A DNA stretch of 58,000 nucleotides. Origin: Diphasiastrum complanatum (taxonomy: Eukaryota > Streptophyta > Lycopodiopsida > Lycopodiales > Lycopodiaceae). Both the position numbers and the translations under genes were made by a program. Shown here in pieces: positions 34,690-46,698 of this stretch (position 1 is its first letter; the number at the start of each line of letters is the position of its first letter). The stretch spans positions 47,404,870 to 47,462,869 of the forward strand of contig CM055102.1 in the NCBI GenBank assembly GCA_029204225.1. Direction: 5' to 3'. Below the pieces are notes generated by a model, which saw nothing but the letters and a program-made list of their open reading frames with translations, was not told the origin of the DNA and searched no databases.

Positions 34690-36064
34690 GATTCTCACGA
34701 CAACCACACGAGCACCATAGCACCCAACCACTCAGCTTGCTGCTCACTCGAGAAGTTTCTAGCAAACTTCTACAATACCGCACAATACACCAGTCCCATA
34801 ATGAAAAAAGACAATATGAAATGAGTCCTTGTCGAAAGAAAGTGAAACCGATATTCCGTCATCTGCTACAATGTCCAACCAAGAGCAACCTCCACAGGAA
34901 ATTGATAGTTTTTCTCCCCTTCTACAACCTCACATCTATTTTGTCTTTCCACATGCTGATAAAATTTCCAATATGCCAATACACAATATTTCTTGGATTC
35001 AGAAATCCAGATAGAGATTCGGTTCTGAATCTCTTGTTCATAGAGGTCCTCAGGACACAGTACCTCAATAATACCTGCATCTCAAGCTATATCTTACAAC
35101 ATTTGCTATCACTGATGGTCGATTTTAGCGTCACCCACCCTGCCTTGTTTTGACAAGGGCATGTCAGAGTAAGTCACATTACTCTACAAAACAAAAGAAA
35201 TATTGCAATTGTCAAGGTACATTATCAATGTTGATGAATGCAAGTTTTGTTAGACAAGTGCTATATAGTTCTCACTCTTTGTCACGTTTGTTTATTTTCT
35301 TGTTTCTCTTCACCTATTTTGTGTGATTGATTTTTGCATGAAAAATAGCTATTGCACGAGAGTCTTCTGTAGAGCATCTCATGAACACATTTTCATTCAT
35401 CTATACATCTTCAGATTACCTTGTATAACAGTTTAGAATTTTTAAGTTGATTCTTGCATCTCATTGCCATATTATTTTTTGAGTCAACTACAGCAAGATC
35501 GAAACAAATTAAGTTAAAATTTGTTCAATCTTTAATCCAGTCGCATGTTCAATGAGTTTCAACTATGTGTTCCACACGCCGATCCAATCCTGAGCATGAA
35601 CAGTTACCAACAACAACATCTCCACCAACAGATTTTTGGAGAGGGGAGAGAGTGGATCTGCTTGGATCCACTGGAGCATTTACGCTATCTGCAACAACAT
35701 CAGCAAGATCGACAGCCAAGGTCACAAGTCAAATATGAAAAGACAAGGCTAAAGAAGGCAGATGGATAATCTGAAGCGACTTAATCAGAAGAAGTATTCC
35801 GATCACGACAAGGATCCTTCATAGAAGGAAACACAAACGTTGGAAAATCAGTCTCCTTCTTCAACCAACCTCTTGCCATACTTCTGCGCCCATTCTCATG
35901 TCTATCATCCACACCATCTACCTTTGTCACCACCACCCTTCCTTCCATCTGTTTGTTTATCTACCCTAGCCTCTCCATATTGGTTGAGTGGTTCATGCTC
36001 CATAGGTGTCCTTTTGGTTTGCATGTATTGGAATCCTTAAGATCTTCACTTGGTGGTTCTTACA
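34690..36064 (+). other. Decayed sequence after the gypsy gag
   Basis: Frames such as NEFQLCVPHADPILSM (35545) and KKQMDNLKRLNQKKYSD with LENQSPSSTNLLP (35757-35880) look like remnants of coding sequence, but no protease, RT or integrase motif appears. Part of this span may be an LTR ending at TTCTTACA, 36064. Confidence 0.35.
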
Positions 36065-36065
36065 G

Positions 36066-36082
36066 TGGTATCAGAACTTGGA
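36066..36082 (+). other. Primer-binding-site-like sequence
   Basis: TGGTATCAGAACTTGG follows TTCTTACAG and matches the tRNA-iMet primer site type. No matching LTR pair or plus-strand gag follows, so it may mark an element whose internal part is lost. Confidence 0.4.
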
Positions 36083-36694
36083 TCACATCTATTAGGAGGT
36101 GGAGCTTGAGAATCTTGGATTTTGTAGTTCTTTTGGTGTAGCTCTTTGCTTCTTCTTCCAGGTGCTGGAATTCAATGTCAAGTAGGTGGATTCTCAGATC
36201 CTTGGTGTACTTTCAGCCTAAAGATCATAATTGTGGATTTGCTCTATGAATTTTGATGGAAATTATAGGATTTTTGATGAATTTAGTGAAATTTTCACCT
36301 GGAATTGATATTTTTTTGCAAGAAATTGGTTATAGGATCTGGTGTAGTGCATTTTACAGATTTTACTTACGGTTTTACATTCATTAATTACAGAATTTAA
36401 GGATTACATGATGTTTGAATAGTCAAAAAGTTGACTAGATAGTGATTTTGGACCAAAAATTGTGGTTTTTGGGCCATAAATGGGCTATAGAAACCATGTT
36501 TGACTTGAATCAGAACTTTTAATGCTTGCATGCAATGGATTTACAGGGATTTGGATCTGATTGCACGAATTTGTGGATTTTCCCCACAAATTTTGGTCAT
36601 GGCACAACCGAGGGGCCAGGGAAAGCTAGAAAGGATTCCACTATCTAACTCAACAATTTGGACTGGATTCTATCCTTGCAAAATGTTGAAACAA

Positions 36695-37165
36695 CTAGTT
36701 GTTCAATAGATGCGCAGCGGCCTGAATGACAAGTTCCATGATAGCATCTATCAGGTAACCGTTGTTAGTCTAGATTGGAATTTCTGGTGTAGTTTGGGTG
36801 ACGAAAGGTTTGATCAGACTTTTTGTCTGACGATGGGAGATGGGCTGACGGTCACCGGACATAATGCCAATGGTGACCATCGAGTTTGCGTTAATCATGA
36901 CCTTGTATGTGGTACCTTAGTACAAGAAGTGAAAGCATGACTTTGACACATCCCAGGTGGCGTAAGTGTGAAGGGCGAGGCCCATGTTAATCTCATAATG
37001 GAAAAGCACTGGAAAAAAACCCATTGCCTCAAGAAGTGGGCCAGTTGTCTGAAGCCATCGTTGAATCAGAGCGTTAGAGGGCAAGGGCCAAATTTGTGTG
37101 ACTGAGGGGATTTCGCTCTGAATCACCTACTTGGTGCCAGAGTCTTTAGAGGATGAGGAGGCCAT
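36695..37165 (-). pseudogene. Unidentified ORF with three in-frame stops
   Basis: ATG at 37165 (MASSSSKDSGTK) is followed in one frame by VIQSEIPSVTQIWPLPSNAL, TTGPLLEAMGFFPVLFHYEI, THTYATWD-like blocks, KVMINANSMVTIGIMSGDRQ and DAIMELVIQAAAHLLNN. TAG or TAA codons interrupt it after residue 12 and near 36918 and 36766 but the frame holds for 157 codons, so this was once a protein. A TATA box lies about 250 bp upstream on the same strand. It may be a gag of an LTR family or a non-autonomous element ORF; no zinc knuckle or enzyme motif is visible. Confidence 0.45.
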
Positions 37166-37985
37166 GTTAGCAATGATAGTTAAAGGACGAAAAAGTAGGA
37201 AAAATGGTAGAAAAGATAAAAAGATGTGAAAATGACAAAAAACTGTGAATAACGAGTGTCGGATGGCAAAAACTGTAGTTCAGAGCGCAGATCTGTGTTC
37301 AGTATGTGTAGATGATAGCTTGTAGGAAGTTTGGTCTCAAACAGAGAACTTATAAATTTTAGTAAAATTTGAACAGAGTTTTGCCAGCAAAGGTGACAAA
37401 TTACTCAAATTCAGCCCTTATATAGCGGAATTTAGAGTGCGTATTAAGTGAAATCCACTTTTCCTTGTTCAGTTCCACCAAAATTTTGGCAGGGATTATA
37501 AAGTCCTCACAACAGGATTCTAGTCTAAGCATACCATACAAAGCAACAACACATGGAAACCCGTGGAGGTTAAACCAACCCAACCAAACCTAGATCGTAC
37601 GGATCTAGCCCCCAAGCTATGGATCAATCAGAGTCATGGAAAGAGGAGCCACACCAGCAGCATGTAGCTACTCATCACAAATCAAGCATACACTAGTGAG
37701 AGCCCAACATGTATACTTATACCCTCCAAGGCCCATGCACCTCTAGTAGTGCACTGTGACACCTCACTGGACACCTCTGCCTATCTGGGCCACATCATCC
37801 AGTTCTCTAATGACTCACTGATAGACCCATTCCAACTCCACCACCATGTGTTTAGGATTACAACCCTTAATTATGACTATGTACACATAAGGGCCCCAAT
37901 TCCCTTATAGTCACAATTAACTTACAGGTTGTTGGTCTACCGGTCCCTAGCATGGACACTCTACCCAAGACCAGTCATGGGCATG
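37166..37985 (-). mobile_element. LTR-like promoter segment (gypsy type)
   Basis: On the minus strand the segment starts GAAGAAGGTCCC then TGTCATGCCCATGAC, a plausible PPT and LTR start. It contains GGGCTAGATCC and GATCTAGGTTTGGTTGGGT (about 37572-37611), also present in the LTR at 57124, and a TATA box at 37418-37424. No primer binding site was found before the ATG at 37165. Confidence 0.4.
37418..37424 (-). promoter_or_regulatory. TATA box
   Basis: CGCTATATAAGG on the minus strand is a near-consensus plant TATA box, about 255 bp upstream of the ATG at 37165. Confidence 0.5.
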
Positions 37986-38372
37986 ACAGGGACCTTCTTC
38001 ACGAAATTATAAGACCTTAGGGAAGTCTGCGAGAGTTTAACATTGTCTAGATCTAGGTTAAATCTATTGAATGCTAATGATCAAATAGTGATTTGTGTCA
38101 TTGAAGCAATTCATTTTGAAGCATTAGATCAGACCTTTAAGGTTGATTTGTTCAAATCTTAAGTGTGTGTGAAATATCAAACCAAATTGAACTAGAATCA
38201 ATTTCTTTGAGGAGTGAATTGCTAGGATATTTGTAGTTGATCTATTATACCATCATCCAAGTTGAACTAGGATTGATTGGGCCGAGATTAGAAGCTTTTT
38301 GAAAGCTAGAAATCTATCTTAGCTCACACCTTATCAAGAGATCTTTGTGTATCTCATAGGCTTTCATTCAAA
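37986..38372. other. Leader-like sequence before a copia gag
   Basis: A/T-rich, no ORF. It probably is the untranslated leader of the copia at 38373, whose LTR and primer site have been replaced by the segment to the left. Confidence 0.35.
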
Positions 38373-39085
38373 ATGACATCCATGGGTGGATATATGTTAG
38401 AATCTAGTGAGAAACTAACTTCCACAAACTATTCCATTTGGAAAGTAAGAATTGAATCACTATTAGTGCTTTATGATCTCTTTGATATTGTCTTAGGAGT
38501 TGAGGAAGAGCCTCAAGCTCCCCAAGAACAACTAAAGTACAAGAAGAGGGTTAGATTAGCCCTACATTGCTTGAAGTTAAATGTAAGCAATGATCACTTG
38601 AAGGAGGTGGCTTCTTGTACCACATCAAAAGAGGCTTGGAATTCACTAAAGTTTATGAATCCAATAACACTTCAAGAGTGCTTATGCTAAGAAACTTGAT
38701 CTTGCAAAGCATGAGGGGAAGTGGAGAAAACGGACAAGTGTATGTCCTAACGATAAAATCCTTGAACAAAGAATTGGGATCTATAGGAGAAAAGATCCAA
38801 GATAATGAACTAGTACAAGTAATTTGGAATGGATTAGGAGATGAGTTCTCTAATCTAGTTCAATCTTTTGCTATTCAAGGCCAACTTCCATCAATTGAGA
38901 AATTGCATAATGTTCTTGTGGCCGAGGAGAGTAGAACCTCAAAACAAGAATGGGGTCCTTATCACTACATAATGTTGATGAGAAAGCAAACTTCACATCT
39001 AAAGGCAAGAAGAAGACTCATCCTTTCAAGAAGATCCAAGACAAGGAGGCCGAGGCAAAGGATGGAATATTTGCACACTCAATGA
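38373..39085 (+). pseudogene. Ty1/copia gag fragment
   Basis: ATG at 38373 (MTSMGGYMLESSEKLTSTNY) starts a gag closely parallel to that at 45946: YSIWKVRIESLLVLYDLFDI and EEEPQAPQEQLKYKKRVRLA match its blocks. A frameshift near 38660 moves to the second frame, which reads LNKELGSIGEKIQDNELVQV, NGLGDEFSNLVQSFAIQGQL and VAEESR. Another shift follows before DEKANFTSKGKKK. It ends before the zinc knuckle, so only the 5' part of the element remains. It is related to, but not the same family copy as, the 41 kb element. Confidence 0.88.
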
Positions 39086-39858
39086 TGTTACAATATACAA
39101 CTTGTTAACATCGCATGATTTTGGTGTTATAATAAAAAGATGTAATGAAAGAGTGTAGGTGTTAAATAAGTTCTTGATAATTGACAAAAAGTAGACATTT
39201 AAAATGCATGCACAACTCACATGTTCATAATGACAAATTAATACCAATGTGTTTGAAATCATTAGAGGAAATCCAAACTCCAAAACGCCCTTCTAAGGAA
39301 TGCCACATAAGAAAGAAAAAATCATCAGAATTTAAAAAACTCTGATTGAATTTTTGGTCTTTCCACACACCTTCGGTGACTTAACTCCACCAGTAATGTG
39401 TGTAGTTATTTGGAAGTGGGGCAACCACAACGCATAAGGTTTGGTCTTCAAGACTTGTTATGTTGGTTAATGTGCTAGTATTAACGCACTTTCACAAGGA
39501 GACTTCACCAAAAATCCAACTCTAGCCCCACATGCATTCAATCAAAGGATACAAGCACTCTTCTAAGATTCATTAGAGATGCATAGAATTCGAATAGGAT
39601 TCCTCCAGCTAAGTTATCTCATTGCTTTCTGAATGCATTGTTGGATTTTAAAGTCCATAATAGTGGATATAGTACATCTAAGAGATTCTTTCTCTAGGCT
39701 ATGGTTGTAACGACATGGTCATTTCAAACTTAAATTAATAAACATTCTTAAATGCACTATTCATTGGATTAGTTGTAGTCCAAAGGCACCACAATTCACT
39801 AGATTGTTACTGTTTAGTGACAACCTCTCCCTCTCTATCTTCACACAAAAATGTCTTT

Positions 39859-39861
<3 letters not shown>
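39086..39861. other. Unassigned sequence
   Basis: No signal was recognised after the copia gag breaks off. Confidence 0.4.

Positions 39862-39922
<61 letters not shown>
39862..39922. repeat. (AC)n microsatellite
   Basis: About 30 uninterrupted AC units. Confidence 0.97.
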
Positions 39923-39923
<1 letters not shown>

Positions 39924-40899
39924 CCAAATAAGCTATAACAACACTGTTTTAGCAATATTGGGAGAATGTAAAATTCAAAAAGACACTATTTTGATGTTTG
40001 ATGAAAAATTTATCTTAATGATAAGTACCATTGTTAGAATGAATGCATCAATATTGAGGTAGTACATAGATCATTGCATTAAAAGCTTAAGCAAAAAAAA
40101 GGGTGAGGAAGTAAATAAGGGTTTCTAAAAAAAGGAGGAATGTGGGTGTATTTTTCAATACATTTTTTAAAATTAGCATTTATTTTGTTTTAGAAATAAA
40201 AAATCATGTATTTAAATTTAGATATGTGGAGTACACAACTAGAAAAATATGGTCTCTCAACATGCCATTGGTTAGAATAGATAATCGATTGGAGCTAAAG
40301 GCCTATCACAAGTTTTGTAAGCTTAGAGACGTATGGTGGATTATTTGTTTCCAATAAAAGTCAATGTATGTTGAGACTCGTGTAATGTAGACTCGAGAGA
40401 GTAAAGCATTGACTTGACATAATACAATTAACTTTCTATCCACTACTCGGACTTTGATGCTAGAGGTTAATGGTATAATGGTGTGGCTTTTTTTTAAAGG
40501 AAATTTGCTACTAATATTGTGTTTATTGTAACATAGCATCAAAATTAGAAAGAGCCAAATAGGCGTATGTCTCAACATAGGAAAAGTCTTGTTGTTGTGT
40601 GGTTTGTAGATTTTAGGTTGTCCAATATTTTAAGCTTTTTGAAGTAATCATTGCGTGATATTTACAAAATATGTTGTAGAAAATGCCGACGTACATTGTG
40701 TTATCCTTTTTCAATGCAATGCATCAAATTTAGCCAATTAGAATGGGTCCAAAATCGATCTCATCCACTTATCTCTTGCCAAAAATAGTACAAACACTAT
40801 TTAGGCCCTTATTGACAAATATGAAACTATCTCTAAGTTGAGATCTCAAGTTGGCCTCTAAAAATGCCAATAAACCAAAAAATTAGTTGACAATTTTTC
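39923..40899. other. Unassigned A/T-rich sequence
   Basis: Nothing was recognised. Confidence 0.4.
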
Positions 40900-41203
40900 A
40901 CAAAGAATATGAGCACCCCAAGGTGATTTACTAGGCTGTATATGAGCCATCTTAACAACAATTTTCTATTTGATTTGTAATCTCTATTTCTTCTTTTTGA
41001 GAAAACCGATATGGTTGTCTAGAGATAGGGTGACTACCTAGAATTAACTCAATCATGTGGTCTACCAACTTGGAGGGTGGTATACCATGAGGTAATTCAA
41101 CTGGAAAAACATCTTAAAATTTATCCAAGATTTTATTAATATCTATTTGCTCTTGATCTAAGTCCAATGAGTTAAGAATTTTAGACAGTTCACAGCTACT
41201 TAG
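40900..41203 (-). pseudogene. Ty3/gypsy pol fragment, left of the copia insertion
   Basis: The minus strand reads ELSKILNSLDLDQEQIDI, then DVFPVELPHGIPPSKLVDHM and IELILGSHPI, the conserved block at the start of gypsy RT. It ends near 40900 and is cut at 41203 by the copia LTR. The piece at 47441-47610 is its natural upstream continuation. Stops make it inactive. Confidence 0.8.
41199..41203. repeat. 5-bp target-site duplication, left copy (CTTAG)
   Basis: CTTAG here and at 47436-47440 flank the two LTR ends exactly, as expected for copia integration. Confidence 0.9.
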
Positions 41204-41940
41204 TGTTGAATTTCACACGTGTGGACTGTCCACTACATGTACTTGTGATCTCCTAAGGTGTGTAGATGCACCAAGATCAAGACTAGATTGAGATTCAAGA
41301 TCAATCTTGAATCCTATGGCAAAAACACACTACTACATGCATTCAATCACTTCCAACTCTCACTCACACGTGTGGGAAGTATTCAAAAAATAATCTAAGT
41401 AAAAACAAGCTGCTCTCCTTGGGTAGAGAGAGAAAATGCATCATGAGCTCTCAGGTAGAGAGAGAAAGCTAGAAATTCAATAACTCACAAAATCCATGAA
41501 ATCACCAAATCAATTAGCTTCAAAATGAGGAGTACAATGATACTAGTAGGTCCACGAGCTACCACTATGCTTAACTATGATTGGACCATATTTTGTCACC
41601 TCTTGATCCTATTGGATCATTGATCTATGCACCTCTTAATTCTATTGGACTATATTCAAACACACCTCAATTTCCTATTGGACCTCACAAGGTTCCACCT
41701 CTAAATCCTATTGGACCTCTTGGAATTCATCAAACAAAAACTTTACACTTGTCTACACTCTAATTAGCAAGTGTTTAGCCTCTTACTCTATTTTGGCTCA
41801 ATAGTGGCATTACAAGTGGAAATGCATAATTTGCCATCTATGCCAAATTTATTCCTATCAACATCCTACACCTAGATGCTTGATGTAAAAAACATAAGAC
41901 CCCTATATCTAACATAGATAATCTTTTTCAATTCTTCACA
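41204..41940 (-). repeat. 3' LTR of the complete copia
   Basis: 737 bp, beginning (minus strand) TGTGAAGAATTG and ending CACACGTGTGAAATTCAACA. It carries a five-fold CCAAT array and two CACACGTGTG palindromes at 41214-41223 and 41365-41374. Confidence 0.97.
41580..41714 (-). promoter_or_regulatory. Five CCAAT boxes at 31-33 bp spacing in the LTR
   Basis: ATTGG on the plus strand (CCAAT in element orientation) occurs at 41580, 41611, 41644, 41677 and 41710, intervals of 31, 33, 33 and 33 bp, usually as TCCAATAGG. The same array is at 47075-47209 in the other LTR. It sits 226-360 bp from the LTR start, in what should be U3. Binding by NF-Y is inference. Confidence 0.5.
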
Positions 41941-41954
41941 CTCCTCCTAAAAAA
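41941..41954 (-). other. Polypurine tract
   Basis: TTTTTTAGGAGGAG on the minus strand directly abuts the 3' LTR start. Confidence 0.85.
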
Positions 41955-41958
41955 TTAT

Positions 41959-43597
41959 CTATGAAGATTTGAGCATTGATCTTGATATAACTCCAAGATT
42001 AGATCTATGCTTGATGAAAGCATTTTTGCTCAAAGGCTTGGTGAGTAGATCGGCAATACAAGAGGACGAGTTGACATGCTCCAAATAGATTTCTCCTCCA
42101 ATAAGCTTTTCTCTCACAAAATGGTGTGCCACTTCTATGTGCTTGTCTCTTGCATGAAATATGGGATTATTGGCAAGAGCTTGGGCCGAGATGTTATCAC
42201 ACTTGATCATTGGTAGATCATCCTCCTTGATGCACTTTAGTTCCATTAATAACCTCTTGATCCAAAGCACTTCTTTGGTAGTTATAGTGAGTGCTTTGTA
42301 CTCGGCCTCACATGAAGAAAGAGATATAGTATCTTGCTTTTTGGAAAGCCAAGATATTAGATTGCCTCCAAGAAAGATAGTGTATGCACTAATAGACTTC
42401 GATACATCTTGTCACTTGCAAAGTCCGAATCCGAGTAGCCAATAATGGATAGATCTTCACTTTTATAGAGTAGACCATAATCACAAGATGAAGATACATA
42501 TCTTAGAATCCTCTTGGCCATCTTCCAATGATGGATCTTAGGATCTTGCATAAATTGACTCAATTTGTGCACACAAAAACTAAGATCGGGCCTAGTAATG
42601 GTAAGCCAAATCAAGGAGCCTACAAGACTCCTAAAAAGTGTGATGTCCTCAAAGGATCTTTCATCACCTTTATTAGGATCTTTACAATTTGCTCCATTGG
42701 AGTATCTATGCTCTTAGAATTTTCCATATGGAATTTTTTCAACATAGAGTGAGCATATCTAGATTGGCATATAAAGACATGATTTTCATAAAAATCAATT
42801 TCTAGGCCTAGGATGTAATGTATCTCTCCTAGATCTTGCATTTTAAACTCACATCCAAGTGCTAGCTTGGTTTCATCAACTAGCTTGATACAACTTCCAC
42901 AAAGAATAATGTCATCAACATAAATTAGAAGAATGACAATATTGCTATCAACAAACTTTAGATACATGGAAGGATCATAGTCACTAAGAGTAAATCCTAG
43001 TGAGATAAGAAAAGAGTTAAGTCTTGAATACCATGATCTTGGTGCTTGCTTGAGTCCATAAAGACTTTTGAAGAGCAAGCACACTTTGGACTCATCCTTG
43101 ATGAATCCTTGAGGTTGTTCCATATAGATCTCCTCCTCAAGATAACCATTTAGAAAAGCATTGGATACATCTAATTGGAACACCTTCCACTTGAAAAAAC
43201 AAGCAAGAGAAATAAGAATTCTTATTGTCACCATCTTTGCAACGGGTGCAAAGGTCTCCTCATAATCAAGACCATGGATTTGAGCAAATCCTTTGGCACA
43301 TAATCTTGCTTTATGCTTGTTGATGGTGCCATCATGATTGAACTTCATCCGAAATACCCACTTGCAACCAATCACATGCTTGTTGGATGGAGGATCCACA
43401 AGCTCCCAAGTATTGTTGGTGATCAATGCATCATACTCTTGCTTCATGGCATCATACCACTCCTTGGTATTGAGTGCCTCTTGTACATTCTTTGGCTCTT
43501 CATGAGAGACATAAAAAACATAATTAGTGGAATCAAGATCCACTTGTTTGCCTTTGTCAACATATGAGAGCCTCTTAGGCTCGGATCTATCTCTCAT
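41959..43597 (-). pseudogene. Copia RT and RNase H portion of gag-pol
   Basis: This is the 3' half of the polyprotein, in the same frame as the upstream part but separated by TAA (43685-43687) and TGA (43619-43621). RT is well conserved: NTWELVDPPSNKHVIGCKWV, KARLCAKGFAQIHGLDYEET, FLNGYLEEEIYMEQPQGF, KSLYGLKQAPRSWY and LIYVDDIILCGS with an intact YVDD. A one-base loss near 42685 shifts the frame before IWLTITRPDLSFCVHKLSQF. A second near 42412 shifts it again inside RNase H (SDSDFASDK). RNase H ends with CDNISAQALANNPIFHARDK and LLTKPLSKNAFIKHRSNLGV, running to the PPT. The enzymes would copy the RNA to DNA in the particle. Confidence 0.95.
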
Positions 43598-43684
43598 GGA
43601 TCTTCTTGGTGAAAAAATTCAAGGAGAGTCTTCTTCAAATCTCGACCCCATTACATCATGATTGTCTTCAAAATCAATAATTGA

Positions 43685-45946
43685 TTATGCATCCATAGAT
43701 TTCTTGATCTCGGCCTCTTCAAATGATGAGTGTTGATCTTCATGAAAGACAACATCTCTACTTTCAATAACTTGAGAAGTAGTGAGTATAAAGACTCTAT
43801 AGGCCTTCTTGGTGGATGAGTATCCAACCATGATCCCTTTGCATGCACTAGGATCTTCCTTCTTCCTTGTTTCCAAGGGAATATGGACAAAGCATAAGCA
43901 TCCAAAGACTCTAAGGTGATCAACCTTAGGCTTCTTCAAAAATAAGATTTCATATGGTGACTTTCCTCCAAGAGCTATATGTGGGAGCCTATTGCAAAGA
44001 TAATTTGCACAATTAATGGCTTCTCCCCAGAAATCTTTGGGCAAAGATGCCTCAATTCTCATAGATTTTGCACATTCACATAGAGATCTATTCTTTCTCT
44101 CGGCCACTCCATTTTGAGATGGAGAGTAGGCACAAGAAAACTCTCTTTTAATGCCTTCAAGCTCACAAAAATCTTGAAATTTATTGGAGATATATTCACC
44201 ACCTCCATCACTTCTAAGAGCATTAATCTTGAATGAGAATTGTTTCTCTACATAAGCTTTGAAAATAAGGAAATGATCAAACACCATAGATTTTGAAGCA
44301 AGAAGATATATCCAAGTGAATCTTGTGTAATCATCAATGAAAGTAACAAAACAAGTGGCTCCTCCCTTGCTTGTAGTTGATGATAAATGCACGTCCGAGT
44401 GGATTAACTCCAAAGGATGCTTGCTTTTGATAGAAGATCTTGTAAATGGCTTTTTGTGAGATTTAGCAATAGCACAAGCCTCACAAGGCTTGATCTTCTT
44501 GGAGAATGACTTTGGCAAGCCAATAGCTTTGGATTCTTTGATCATAGAGAGCATGGATTTGTAGTTCGAATGTCCCAACCTCCTATGCCATAATTCCTCC
44601 ATAGAGAGCTTGTTCACAAGAGCAACATTACAAGCATTCACATACTCATTTGGATCTAGTTTATAGATGCCACCAAATCTAGATCCTAATGCAAGTATCT
44701 CATCATTCTTCTTGATAGTGCAAGTATCAACATTGAATTTTACATCAAGGCCATTATCAAGCAATTGGCCAACACTAATAAGATTCTTGGTAAGCTTAGG
44801 TACATAAAGAACTTTAGAGAGAGAAAGAACTTTAGAGGATGCAAGCTTCAAGGGAATGTTCCCTATGCCTTCAATAGGACATTCAAAATCATTTGCAGTG
44901 TATATTGATTTCTTTACTCCATCATAAGGTGCAATAGAAGAGAAAGAGTCCTTGGAGCTACACATATGTGAAGAGGCTCCACTATCAATATACCATAGGC
45001 CGTCCTTCTTGAAAGGAGTAGATGAGAAACTAGAGACCATAAGAGATCCCTCTCCATCACTTGCAATAGTGTCTTCCTTCTCGTTGGTAATATTGGCTTG
45101 CTTGAGTTGATTCTTCTTTTTGAAGAAATTGGTGGCATAATGACCTTTCTTGCCACAATAAAAGCACTTGATCTTCTTCTTCTTCTTGAGCTTGGATGAT
45201 GAAGCATTAGAGGAATCATCTTCCTCCTCATCTTTGTCTTTGGATTTGACTTTTTCCTTGCTTGAGGATTGTTGATGTTGGTTCTTGCTCCTCTCTTTGT
45301 GCTTATCCTTGGCAAAGAGAGCTTTGCCATCATTATGAGTGAGAGAAAGCTTGTCCATCCTCAAGAGCTTGTACTCTTGTCTTGATTCTTTTGAAATTAG
45401 CACACTTTGGAGAGCCTCCAAACTTGGTAGCTCCTCCTTAATGGCATAGGATTGGACAAGGTTATCAAATTCACTTCTCAAGCCATTGAGAATGACTTGA
45501 ACTAGCTCATTTTGATTGATGGAATCACCAATGCAAGCAAGCTCTCTATGAATATCTTTTACTCTCAAAACATAACTAGATGCACTCTCATCACTCTTTT
45601 GGCTACTTTGAAAGATTTGATTCCTAAGAGTGAGAAGCCTAGAGGTATTCTTAGCCTCATAGATAGTCTTGAGACAATCCCAGGCTTCTTTGGCTGTTGT
45701 ACAAGTACCTATCTCCCTCAATATCTCATTAGAGACATTCATCTTAATGTAGTGGAGAGCCATCCTAGCTCTCTTTTTGTATTTTTGAGCCTCTTGAAGA
45801 ACTTGTGGTTCTTCTTTAAGGCCAAGAACTATGTCCATCACGTCTTGAAGGATCAAGATGGACTCCATCCTCATTTTCCAAATTGAATAATTTGAAGTGG
45901 TCAATCTTTCACTTGGTTCCAACAAGGATGAACCCATTGAAGACAT
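43685..45946 (-). pseudogene. Copia gag, protease and integrase portion
   Basis: The first ATG in the frame is at 45946 (MSSMGSSLLEPSERL); 753 codons are open to TAA at 43685. Order: gag with NYSIWKMRMESILILQDVMD, a nucleocapsid CFYCGKKGHYATNF near 45160 whose last Cys of CCHC is Phe, protease WYIDSGASSHMC with intact DSGA, and integrase with HRRLGHSNYKSM, CEACAIAKSH, FVTFIDDYTRF, LRSDGGGEYISN and YSPSQNGVAERKN, so the acidic triad looks intact. It ends with the integrase-tail block IMVGYSSTKKAYRVFILTT. The Cys-to-Phe change in the knuckle would likely impair RNA packaging; that is inferred from the family. Confidence 0.95.
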
Positions 45947-46685
45947 TTGAAGTGAAGAAAACTCAAATGATGAACAGTAAATGCTGTTACACACTTTCAA
46001 TAGGATCCAATAATTGAGTACTATCTCCTCCTATAAAAGATCTTACAACAATTTGTGAATTGATTCTCACTAGCTACTCAAATCTCTCTAAAACAAGATC
46101 TATTTCACATCAAATGATGGAGTATAGGCAAAGTTAGGATCTAACACTCACGTGTGAAATACACTAAGAAACCAAATTTGACTCAAATACAATGATATTG
46201 CATGAAACAAAATGGCTAAGATCTCAAAACAGTGCCTAGATCACATATAGATGAGATTGGCAAGCATACAGCTGTGATTTTGGATCAACCAAGCAATCTC
46301 TTGACCAAACCAAATGTGTCCACCCAGGTCTAGGTGCCCTACCTAACCCTCTTCAAAATCTTATAACTTTTGATTGGCTCAACCAAATGGAATGAAACTG
46401 ATTGCAACAGAAACTAGACAAAAATAGCTTCAAAACAAGCTATCAAGCAAGATAAATGGATCAAACATGAGAGAGAACTTCCAAACTGAAATTGGATGTT
46501 CCTCACACGTGTCTGAGCACCTGATTCTGTACAGTACCAGGTCAGACCCAATCAATGTCCTTTTGATCTCTTTTGATCCAAGATTGAACAAGATAGCTAG
46601 GAAAATGGGCCTTGACAACTTCTAGCTCAAGATTGATGAGATTTTTTTCACTTAGATGGATCAAAATTCATGGTAACCTTAGGTA

Positions 46686-46698
46686 GGCTCTGATACCA
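46686..46698 (-). other. Primer binding site (tRNA-iMet)
   Basis: TGGTATCAGAGCC on the minus strand starts at the very next base after the 5' LTR and is complementary to the 3' end of plant initiator tRNA-Met. Confidence 0.92.
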
